A stretch of 64,000 nucleotides of DNA from Hymenobacter glacialis (lineage in GTDB: Bacteria; Bacteroidota; Bacteroidia; Cytophagales; Hymenobacteraceae), in the NCBI RefSeq assembly GCF_001816165.1, contig NZ_MDZC01000090.1, positions 118,307-182,306 of the forward strand, read 5' to 3'. The position numbers were made by a program, and so were the translations under genes. Of the stretch, positions 47,001 through 53,920 are shown one piece after another (position 1 is the stretch's first letter; every line of letters begins with the position of its first letter). The notes beneath the pieces were generated by a model, which saw only the letters and a program-made list of their open reading frames with translations, ran no database searches and was not told the DNA's origin.

Positions 47001-47382
47001 GGCTCTCACCTTGCCGCCCTTACTGGGGCCATTCGTCAGCCGTTTCACCGATACAGCCGACCCCGCCGCCGACCTCGACCGGGTGCTGGCCCTCGTTGCC
47101 AACCGCCCGCCCAACCTCTGGCGCGATACCGACCTGGCCAACTTCCCCAGCTACGCGGCCCCCTTTGGCGCGGCCCTGCAAGCTGCCTGGAACGGTGCTG
47201 GCGCCGTAGCTGCTCCTGCCCGCCCCCGCGTTTCGCGAGCCGAGCAAAAGCAGGTGAAGCAGCTGGTAATGCAGCTCGACCAGGTAGCCCGGCCTACCAC
47301 TGGCCCCCGCCCACCCGCCCACCTCGTGCGGGCTGCTGTGCTCGAATGGCTCGACGCGCTGGAAGACGAACCGGCCCAGTAA
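44011..47382 (+). CDS. large P-loop ATPase of the BREX4-like cluster
   Basis: A 1,123-aa ATPase. Walker A is GPYGAGKSAF (G71-S75 core) and Walker B is LLLLVDEAGKFLEYA (D180, E181), followed by PLWVITVLHQNAEAY, an AAA+/STAND-like sensor region. The rest is long, helical and Arg/Leu/Ala-rich without a nuclease, methylase or helicase motif. It is distinct from the BrxC-like protein downstream. The position between DUF4007 and the PAPS-reductase-like gene suggests it powers or gates the sulfur-modification step, as DndD or SspC-type ATPases do; this is inference. It could also be a divergent second BrxC. Confidence 0.8.
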   Translation: MSSTAQLTLADIVTVRPRFGRSVHLERDLATRATTPDNYFLTPSAVEALQGVLRAQYTPTDRALSLIGPYGAGKSAFVTFLARLVSEPKFKQEVKLPSKLPPVPQLLPVPVVGSRSALGPALLLALRHAIETAPGAPIIPSALLSAELKPTPRNLANAYLAAAQAVANAGQHTGLLLLVDEAGKFLEYAANHPQAGDIFGLQELAEAAARAPQTAPLWVITVLHQNAEAYASRLGRTQQAEWAKIAQRFRQLPLFPSDVERMDLIGRALRHDPGLHLNGTFSAQLAPVLDPQNQLLPTGLASRFEKLARAAYPLHPVTLLAVPALFRRAGQSHRSVFNFLEGQENGALGRFLTDQAYDPADPAFFPLDGLFDYGRDVLLAHYTGPTARPWLEAVELVAQALNKEPVVSPLAVRALKCIALLTWLRDARLKASPTVLAAALGAEVVPALEELISRSLVVFSRARDSYRLWEAGDVDIEAELNTARAGLAGDVLLAATGDPTLFPLPRLVARRHSFETGTLRPVGVEVLRPDQLVTRAATRPDELTVLLCLAPDPLARALAEQESERLRQPNLLVAVALETEGLRDTAYHLAAARIVADTVPALAGDRAGRRELELRRHEAEAQFRTEWSRLFGPALGGEAIPAANAPDTAGLAATWYWQGQPQRLADARAFSRQLSLLADRTFERTPILRNEILNRRSLSSAGAAARGALVKAMLTQGHQARLGLTGYPPEYAMYASVLSATGLHHLTNEGVWAWRAPNAAHDPYRLLPVWEAIERLVFQATEPLPLPALYAHLRAAPYGISDGVLPVLLAVFRRVREGDTSLYREGQFLADEKEADWELLLRRPDMFALADSRVAGARLAVVERIAQATNVRPQLVPVVRRLLRMQDSLPEYTQQTRHLPPPARALRDAFQQARAPEYVLFQAAPAALNLPPWSADADPDPVRVEQFFKQLNEALQAWAAAYPAARDQARDHLLQACGLPAGPASWLDLHQRIQVLPALTLPPLLGPFVSRFTDTADPAADLDRVLALVANRPPNLWRDTDLANFPSYAAPFGAALQAAWNGAGAVAAPARPRVSRAEQKQVKQLVMQLDQVARPTTGPRPPAHLVRAAVLEWLDALEDEPAQ

Positions 47383-47423
47383 GCCTGCTCGCTTCTTTTC
47401 CTTACCCTCGATATTCCCATCCC

Positions 47424-48254
47424 GTGAACCTACCCAACTATACTGGCCCGCTGCATCCCGAAGGAGCTAAGGTGCGCCACATTCTCTGCCTCTCCGGTGG
47501 CAAAGACTCTACCGCCCTGGCTTTGTACATGCGCGATAAGGTGCCCGAAATGGAGTATGCCTTTGCCGACACCGGCGAGGAACTGCCCGAAACCTACGAC
47601 TACCTAGCCCTGCTCGAAGCCCAGCTGGGAAGGAAAATTGACCGACTCAATCCAGACCGGCCTTTTCAACACCATCTAGATATTCGTAATGGCTTTCTTC
47701 CCTCTGGGCGTCAGCGGTGGTGCACTGATTTGCTTAAAATTAAGCCATTTGAGGCGTTTGTAGGTGACGATTTAGTGTACTCTTACGTCGGGATTCGGGC
47801 CGATGAGAACCGCTCAGGCTACATCTCCAGTAAGCCTAACATCATTCCTATCCTGCCTTTCAAAGATGATGGGTTAGGATATGACGAGGTAATGCAAGTC
47901 CTGGATGACAGCGGTTTGGGTTTGCCTAAATATTATGAGTGGCGCTCCCGCTCCGGGTGTTACTTCTGCTTCTATCAGCAACGAAATGAGTGGGTAGGTT
48001 TGAAGGAACGCCATCCTGACTTGTTTGAGAAATCCAAGACGTTTGAGCGGTTCGATGAGGAAAGCGGAACTCGCTTCACCTGGAACCAGCGCGAAAGCTT
48101 GAATGAGCTGGAACAGCCTGAGCGCATGGCACAGATTAAAGCAGACCACCAAAAGCGCTTGGAGCGTCAGAGCAACTTTGTGCCCGCCAATTTATTGGAC
48201 ATCCTGAGTGACGATGATGACGGCGAAGAGGGGTGCTTGATTTGTCATTTATAA
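47424..48254 (+). CDS. brxP: PP-loop PAPS-reductase-like protein (BrxP/DndC-like)
   Basis: A 276-aa enzyme of the phosphoadenosine-phosphosulfate reductase superfamily. The PP-loop SGGKDST (S24-S29) activates by adenylation. Cysteines C100 (RWCTDLL), C179 and C182 (GCYFCFY) fit an iron-sulfur site like that of DndC, and a C-terminal CLIC pair (C271, C274) adds a further metal or redox site. Such proteins are the sulfur-insertion subunit of phosphorothioate systems and the defining BrxP of BREX type 4. I use GTG 47424; the frame upstream overlaps the ATPase gene. It is less GC-rich than the ATPase gene before it. Confidence 0.85.
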   Translation: MNLPNYTGPLHPEGAKVRHILCLSGGKDSTALALYMRDKVPEMEYAFADTGEELPETYDYLALLEAQLGRKIDRLNPDRPFQHHLDIRNGFLPSGRQRWCTDLLKIKPFEAFVGDDLVYSYVGIRADENRSGYISSKPNIIPILPFKDDGLGYDEVMQVLDDSGLGLPKYYEWRSRSGCYFCFYQQRNEWVGLKERHPDLFEKSKTFERFDEESGTRFTWNQRESLNELEQPERMAQIKADHQKRLERQSNFVPANLLDILSDDDDGEEGCLICHL

Positions 48255-48257
48255 AAA

Positions 48258-49082
48258 GTGACAATCAGAATGAAAGAGGAAAAAGGCTCCGCCAGTTTTC
48301 ACCGAGGTTTCGGGCTTGTTAGAAGCGCCGTTTCTTCAGTACTAGCTCTTGTTAACGAAGGCAAAAACCGTAAGGAAGTCAAAGAGGAATTAGCTCTCGG
48401 CCCTGACCAATTTACAGCTGCGGTAAACTATTGTGAGCGTAGTGGTTTGATAAATCAAGCCGGCATTTCTGACTTCGGCCAAGCTGCCTTGGCCAATGAC
48501 CCAACATTGGCTAATCTCACAACCCAGTGGGTAATGCACTATTACCTTTCTGCCCCACGTCGATACTCTCCTAATTACTGGGCTTTTTTAACAACTGATT
48601 TCCTAGGGACGCCAGAGGTTCTAAGTACCACTGCTCTAGGCAAAGTCGTAGTCAGTTTTGCAAAGGAAACATCTGGGCAAGAGCTAAAGGAACGTACCGG
48701 AGAAACAGGCGCAACCGGATTTGTATCTACTTATGCTCAAGAGGAAGGTCTAGGAGCTTTAGGGTTTCTCGAAGCCAAAGGTGGCGGCCAGTATCAAGTT
48801 ACCTCTCCGCAGCCGCTGCCAGCTGCTGCATTTGCCTGCATCCTGGCCGATTACTGGCCCATACTAGCGCCCCAGGGTGAAGCCACCGTCGAGCTGGCTG
48901 CCATTACCCGCGGCGAGCTAGCCCAGGTATTGCACCAGTCCGAAGCCCAGCTGAATGCCTTGCTGGCCGAGCTGGCCACGCCCAGCGCTGGCCTCATCCA
49001 GCGCCAACGGCTATACACCCCCTACACCGTCACCCGCCAGCGGCTAGATGCTGCCACGGCCTGGGACCAACTTTACGCCTGA
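48258..49082 (+). CDS. second DUF4007-like protein
   Basis: A 274-aa protein related to the DUF4007 gene at 43025. It has FHRGFGLVRSAVSSVLALV in place of FAGHQTF..., then ELALGPDQFTAAVNYCERSG, and QWVMHYYLSAPRRYSPNYWAF mirrors the first protein's LWLLHWNLCGPG...YTWAF. The start is GTG 48258, three bases after the brxP stop; ATG 48270 is an alternative. It lacks catalytic motifs. Two diverged DUF4007 proteins in one operon suggest a heterodimeric adaptor. Confidence 0.7.
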   Translation: MTIRMKEEKGSASFHRGFGLVRSAVSSVLALVNEGKNRKEVKEELALGPDQFTAAVNYCERSGLINQAGISDFGQAALANDPTLANLTTQWVMHYYLSAPRRYSPNYWAFLTTDFLGTPEVLSTTALGKVVVSFAKETSGQELKERTGETGATGFVSTYAQEEGLGALGFLEAKGGGQYQVTSPQPLPAAAFACILADYWPILAPQGEATVELAAITRGELAQVLHQSEAQLNALLAELATPSAGLIQRQRLYTPYTVTRQRLDAATAWDQLYA

Positions 49083-49107
49083 TTCTACCCAGCACTATCC
49101 GGTTACA

Positions 49108-49614
49108 ATGTTATCAGCTATACCCGTCCCCGAAATACTAGGAAATACCCCTCCCTTGTCGCTCCAGCAACTGGTCGGCGACCTCCGCAGTGTCGATGCC
49201 CCCAAAGTGCGTACCGCCCTGGTAGAGCTTAGTCCGGCGGCCGTAGTGCTGGCAGCTGGCTGGGCAACGCTGCTCGAGCTGGAAGTAGTACATCTGGGCA
49301 AAGTCGTAGCGGCACAAGCCCGCGCCGATGCCGCCCCCGATGCCGGTATCTACCGGGCCGCCGATATCCTAATGCACATCCGCCGGGCACTGCCCCCCGC
49401 CGAACGCCACGCGCCCCCACCAGGAGGGGTGTGGCTGTGCGGGCTCGACCTGCTGCTGGCCAAGTTGCCCGAGCCGCAACGAGCCCTCTGCTGGCGCGGC
49501 CTCCGCGACGAGTTGCCCTACCTGCCCCCATTGGTAGTGGTGCTACCTGCTGCGCTAGCGGCTCGCTTTGGCCCCACCCCAGCCGCTTGGCCCACGCGCC
49601 GGCTAGCACTCTAA
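49108..49614 (+). CDS. unknown 168-aa protein before the BrxC-like gene
   Basis: A 168-aa Leu/Ala/Pro-rich protein I do not recognise. The core resembles a small alpha/beta domain: AAVVLAAGWATLLELEVVHLGKV, split over residues ~47-70, then VWLCGLDLLLAKLPEPQRAL and LPYLPPLVVVLPAAL. It has no Walker motif. I use ATG 49108 because the longer frame to 49048 overlaps the upstream gene. In BREX types 1 and 3 a small protein (BrxB or BrxF) sits beside BrxC, so an analogous partner role is possible but not shown. Confidence 0.65.
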   Translation: MLSAIPVPEILGNTPPLSLQQLVGDLRSVDAPKVRTALVELSPAAVVLAAGWATLLELEVVHLGKVVAAQARADAAPDAGIYRAADILMHIRRALPPAERHAPPPGGVWLCGLDLLLAKLPEPQRALCWRGLRDELPYLPPLVVVLPAALAARFGPTPAAWPTRRLAL

Positions 49615-49666
49615 GCGTATTCTACTTCGTTTTTCCTTTCCTAGGCCCACCCTCTTGGCATCTCCT

Positions 49667-52600
49667 ATGCTCTACACGATACGCGACATTACTACCGAAA
49701 ACATCCAGGCCTTGGTCAGCAACGACGTCAAGCTGGCCTGGTACCCCCACGATAAAGACAATACCGCGCTGGCCGGCTCCTACCTCTGGACCAGCCAGCA
49801 AATCGGTGACGAGCTGCCCACCGCCAAGGGCCTCGACAACGTCTGCGACGCCTTTCGCTTCGAGAAAGTACCCCGCCGCCTAGTATGGTTGGCCATGTAC
49901 GGCCACGGCAAATCCCACTTGGCCCTGGCCATGGCCAATTTCTTCGGTCAATCGGTAGGCTCCGAGCCGGTCGAAGCCGTGCTCAAAAGCCTGGGGCGGC
50001 CCGAGCGCCTGGTTAGCTTCAAAGAGCAGCGCCCGCGCCACCTGGTCCTGCGCCTTTTCGGCGACGATACCGCCTCCCTGCCGCAGGCCGTAGTGCAAGG
50101 GTTGGAGACTGCTCTGCGCGAAACTCCCGAAACGGCCTCAGAGTCGCTTGGCCTCTGGTTCGACCCGGCCCTGGATTTCCTCAACGACCTCGACACCGCC
50201 CAGCTCGAAAAAGCCGAAGCCTTCCTAACCACCCACAATATTACCGTAGCTCGCCTCAAAGCCGAGCTGGCTCCCGGCCTGCGCGACGACCGCCACCGCG
50301 AGCTGGTGCACCAGCTCTTTGCCCACTTGCACAAGGGCGTCCGCCCCATGTTCGGTGCTGACCGCAACCCTGGCCAGCTGCTCACTCACGCGGCCAAAGA
50401 GTTCTGTGGCCCCGATAAGCCGTTCTGCGGTATTCTGGTGCTGTTCGATGAGTTCAACGTGTTCCTGCAGAAGTACGCCGGCGACTATTCCATCAGCGGC
50501 CAGGGCAACCCCCTGCAAAGCCTGCTCGATGGCGTAGACACGCTGCGTGAGCAAGCCGTATTCATTGCCTTTACCCAGTACAACCCCGACCTCACCGCCC
50601 AGAAAATGCTGGGCAGCGACACCCAGGGGCTCACTGACCTGAAAAAAGAGCTAAGCCGCCTGCCTGCCAACGACCGTAAGCGTCTGGCGTCGCCGCTCGA
50701 ATCCATTCTGGCCGACTACCTGCGGCAGGATGTTCAGGGTAAAGCCCGTTGGCAGGAGCTGCTGATGGCCAATCCTGAATGCGCCGAGGAGCTAATGGCG
50801 GCCATCGACCAGGTGCCGCTGCTGTTCCCCAGCCGCTACGACCCCAATCACCAATGGGATACCGAGCGCCTGACTAATATCCTGGGCAACGAATGCTTCC
50901 CGCTCCACCCGCTTACCACGGCCTTGCTATGCAGTGCCACGCTACGCCCTTCCGACACGGCCCGTCCCATCCTGGGCTTCGTGCGCAAGAAGATGGAGCA
51001 GTGGAACGAGCAGTCCGCCCTACGTTCCGATGGCCGCCTGAATTGGATTTACCCAGTGGAGCTGGCCGAGTACTTCGGCGAAATGCTGGCCCAAAACGAA
51101 GACGCATGGCGCCGGTATGTGCAGACCCGCGAAAACGTCGGCCCGGAAGTAGAGGCCAAGCCGCACCAACTGGTAGTAAAGGCCATGTTCGTGTTCGAGG
51201 CCGCTGGCCTTGCCGCGGGTAGTGGTCTGGCTGGTTTTGCCAACAGCATTGCAGCCCTCTCGGGCCTCACCCTTGAGGAAAGTACCGCCCTGCTCCACGA
51301 GCTGGCCGAACGTGGCCTGATTCAGCGCAACGAAGCAGCCAAGAAGTACAACTTCTGGCGCCTGGGCGAAGACGGCTCCAAAGCCCAAAAGCGTCTCGAT
51401 GCCGATATAGCGCAGCTACGACAAGACTCGGCTGCTGCCGCCGATACGCTGGTCGCGGCCCTCAACCGACGTCCTTCACGGCACATTGAAATCCAACTGG
51501 GCAACTCTCAGGATTGGGCTGCTCAGGAATACGTGATACCCCGCGTACTCTGGTCCAAACAACTGCTGCTTTCGACCCTAGGCAGAATTGAACTCAGCTC
51601 CAACAACCAGGAGCTATACGATGCCCCTCGCGGATTTTTCCTGCGCGCCGTAGCCGGCACCGATGCGGACGTAGCGTGGCTGCAGACCCATGCTACCGAT
51701 GAGTTGGAACAAGCTCTTTTCGAGTTAGCCCCCCAGAACCCACCGGCCATTGTGCTAACCTTGCCCACCCAGCCGCAGCCAGGCCTTATCCAGCGGTTGC
51801 TGGAAACGGAAGTATTGCGTGGCTGGGGTACTGCTACCCGGGAGGAAATTGGCGAGCAGCCGTGTGCTCAGTTAGCCAACGCCGTACGCGAGCAATTGGA
51901 GCAAGAGTACAGTGCGCTATACAGTCAGGAAAAACAACTCCCCAACTACCAGGTACCCACCGTGTACCAGGACCGCGTCGACCAGCTGCTGGGCGGCAAT
52001 AAGCACCCGTTGGCTACTGCTGCCCTCAAAGCCTGCTACGATGCTACCTATCGTCGGTATGCTCCTTTCTTGCCCGATAAAACCAGTGGCACCAATTTCC
52101 GCAAGGCGGTCCAGCGCGGATGCAGTTTCCTGCTCAAAGGCAGCTTCATTCAATGGCATGAGGAGGAGGAAGGGCGCGAAAAGAGTCTTTTCAGCAGCGT
52201 TCTGAAAGTAAGCGCTACTTCCTGGGGCGTAGTAGACGCGGCCGACCAGGTGTCACCGCCTACTTTGGCCCAGGTAAAGGAAGCATGGGATATCCTCGAT
52301 GCCGCCGTACCCGCCGGCTCCGACCGGCACAGCCTGCGTGAGCCGCTGCTGACCTTGCTCAACGCACCCTACGGGTACGATTATTATGCGCTGGCGCTAC
52401 TGTTGTGCGCTTGGGCCGGCTACCATCGGCACAGCGTCCGGTTCTACAACGGGCACAGTGGCACGCCGCTCACCAACTCGGCTTGGTTAGGCACCAACCG
52501 CAACATGGAGCAAGTAGTGCAGCACTGGCTCGTCGACTTGGACCTACGGGCTCACCGCGAAGACAAAGGAGTGTTGAACACTCGTATCGAAGCACTGCTG

Positions 52601-53920
52601 ACTAAGCTAGCCTCTGATGCCCCTTTGCTCACGGAGGCAGAAGCTGCCGCCGACTACCAAGAGCTGGTTGAATACGCCGAAAATGAAACCGGCGACCAGC
52701 AATTGCGCGGCCAGGCCCGCGAGGGAGCCGAGGTGCTGGCAAACAGTCTCAAACTGGCCGAGCAAGCCAAGCACGCAGTTACTCAGATTGAGCAGAAGCT
52801 GGCCATATCCAACCCGCTCAGCCCGAATGGGCTACGACTCACGGTCGAACTGCTGCTCGATACCCGCAAGCCCCTCAGTGCCGGGCGCATCAAACCCGAT
52901 GCCGCTGCCCAGCTTCCGGCCTTGGAAAAGCAGGTCGTAGCTAAGCTCCGCACCCAAACGGAGCAGACCTGCCGCATGTTTGAAAACGGGAAAACCGATG
53001 AGAAGTACGGCGGTAATAAAGAGAAGCTCCGTGAAATTCGCGACCTGCTGGCGAAAGCCAGCGACGACGCGCTACCACCTTTGGTAGCCACGTCTGTCGC
53101 CCGTCTGGAAAAGTCGTATCAGGATGCCACCGCCGATACCAAAGATGCTGAGTTCCGAAACCAGCTGAAAGATTTTGCCAAGCGCCGCAACCTAGCCGAA
53201 CTGCTCGAGTGTGTACCTCTGCTCGAAACTCATAAGCCACACGCCGAAAGCACGGCCAAGCTCCAGGAGAACACGCTAGCTGAAGTAAACAAACGCATTG
53301 AGGAAGCCCGCAGCTGGCTGCAAACCACGTATCAGCGCGCCACGGAAGTCACCACGTCCTCGCCAGCCAAAAAGCTGGCCGACGACTCTCGCTTGGCATT
53401 TGCTCGTTATGAGGGTACTCCAGAGGAGGCCATCCGTGGTGAGCTTGCCGAACATTGTGACCGGCTAGTTGGCCTGTTTGCGGAATTGGATGACCTAAAG
53501 CAGAAAAAGCCGTTGGATGCCAAACAGCTGCAGAAGGTCATGGAGCGCTACGATGAGCTGCTGAAAATTCCGCATTTGTCAGACGCTCAGCAAGAGTTGG
53601 TGTCCACGGCCCAGCAAAAAAAGCAGGCCAGATTTGAGGAGCGCGCCCAGGCAGCTGAAGCTAAACTAACAGATTTCGAAGTCCGTCACGCGACAGGTAT
53701 CGAATCGGCCGCCGAGTTGCTGACTGCCCTCCAGGAAGCCAAGCAGGATGGGCTTCGCTTTCTACCGCTCGATAGTCAGAAGCGCATGAAACCCTTAGAA
53801 TCTGGCCTCAAAAAGCGTATTGGCGAGGATGCTACCGAAGAAATTGCGCTTCTATTCCTCCGTATCGATGACCCGAAACAGCGCAAAGCTTGCTTGGATA
53901 AATTGAGTGGCCTAGCCTAA
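49667..53920 (+). CDS. brxC: BrxC/PglY-like P-loop ATPase
   Basis: A 1,417-aa ATPase with the BrxC-type N-terminus. Walker A is MYGHGKSHLALAMANFFG (core G79-S83) and Walker B is ILVLFDEFNVFLQKYAG (about residues 257-273), then the VFIAFTQYNPDL sensor segment. The C-terminal ~450 residues are rich in Lys/Glu/Gln helices and probably coiled. BrxC is a core BREX component, forming large ATP-driven assemblies with PglZ; it is slightly longer than usual (about 1,200). I prefer ATG 49667 to TTG 49655. It shares one base with pglZ (TAATG). Confidence 0.88.
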   Translation: MLYTIRDITTENIQALVSNDVKLAWYPHDKDNTALAGSYLWTSQQIGDELPTAKGLDNVCDAFRFEKVPRRLVWLAMYGHGKSHLALAMANFFGQSVGSEPVEAVLKSLGRPERLVSFKEQRPRHLVLRLFGDDTASLPQAVVQGLETALRETPETASESLGLWFDPALDFLNDLDTAQLEKAEAFLTTHNITVARLKAELAPGLRDDRHRELVHQLFAHLHKGVRPMFGADRNPGQLLTHAAKEFCGPDKPFCGILVLFDEFNVFLQKYAGDYSISGQGNPLQSLLDGVDTLREQAVFIAFTQYNPDLTAQKMLGSDTQGLTDLKKELSRLPANDRKRLASPLESILADYLRQDVQGKARWQELLMANPECAEELMAAIDQVPLLFPSRYDPNHQWDTERLTNILGNECFPLHPLTTALLCSATLRPSDTARPILGFVRKKMEQWNEQSALRSDGRLNWIYPVELAEYFGEMLAQNEDAWRRYVQTRENVGPEVEAKPHQLVVKAMFVFEAAGLAAGSGLAGFANSIAALSGLTLEESTALLHELAERGLIQRNEAAKKYNFWRLGEDGSKAQKRLDADIAQLRQDSAAAADTLVAALNRRPSRHIEIQLGNSQDWAAQEYVIPRVLWSKQLLLSTLGRIELSSNNQELYDAPRGFFLRAVAGTDADVAWLQTHATDELEQALFELAPQNPPAIVLTLPTQPQPGLIQRLLETEVLRGWGTATREEIGEQPCAQLANAVREQLEQEYSALYSQEKQLPNYQVPTVYQDRVDQLLGGNKHPLATAALKACYDATYRRYAPFLPDKTSGTNFRKAVQRGCSFLLKGSFIQWHEEEEGREKSLFSSVLKVSATSWGVVDAADQVSPPTLAQVKEAWDILDAAVPAGSDRHSLREPLLTLLNAPYGYDYYALALLLCAWAGYHRHSVRFYNGHSGTPLTNSAWLGTNRNMEQVVQHWLVDLDLRAHREDKGVLNTRIEALLTKLASDAPLLTEAEAAADYQELVEYAENETGDQQLRGQAREGAEVLANSLKLAEQAKHAVTQIEQKLAISNPLSPNGLRLTVELLLDTRKPLSAGRIKPDAAAQLPALEKQVVAKLRTQTEQTCRMFENGKTDEKYGGNKEKLREIRDLLAKASDDALPPLVATSVARLEKSYQDATADTKDAEFRNQLKDFAKRRNLAELLECVPLLETHKPHAESTAKLQENTLAEVNKRIEEARSWLQTTYQRATEVTTSSPAKKLADDSRLAFARYEGTPEEAIRGELAEHCDRLVGLFAELDDLKQKKPLDAKQLQKVMERYDELLKIPHLSDAQQELVSTAQQKKQARFEERAQAAEAKLTDFEVRHATGIESAAELLTALQEAKQDGLRFLPLDSQKRMKPLESGLKKRIGEDATEEIALLFLRIDDPKQRKACLDKLSGLA

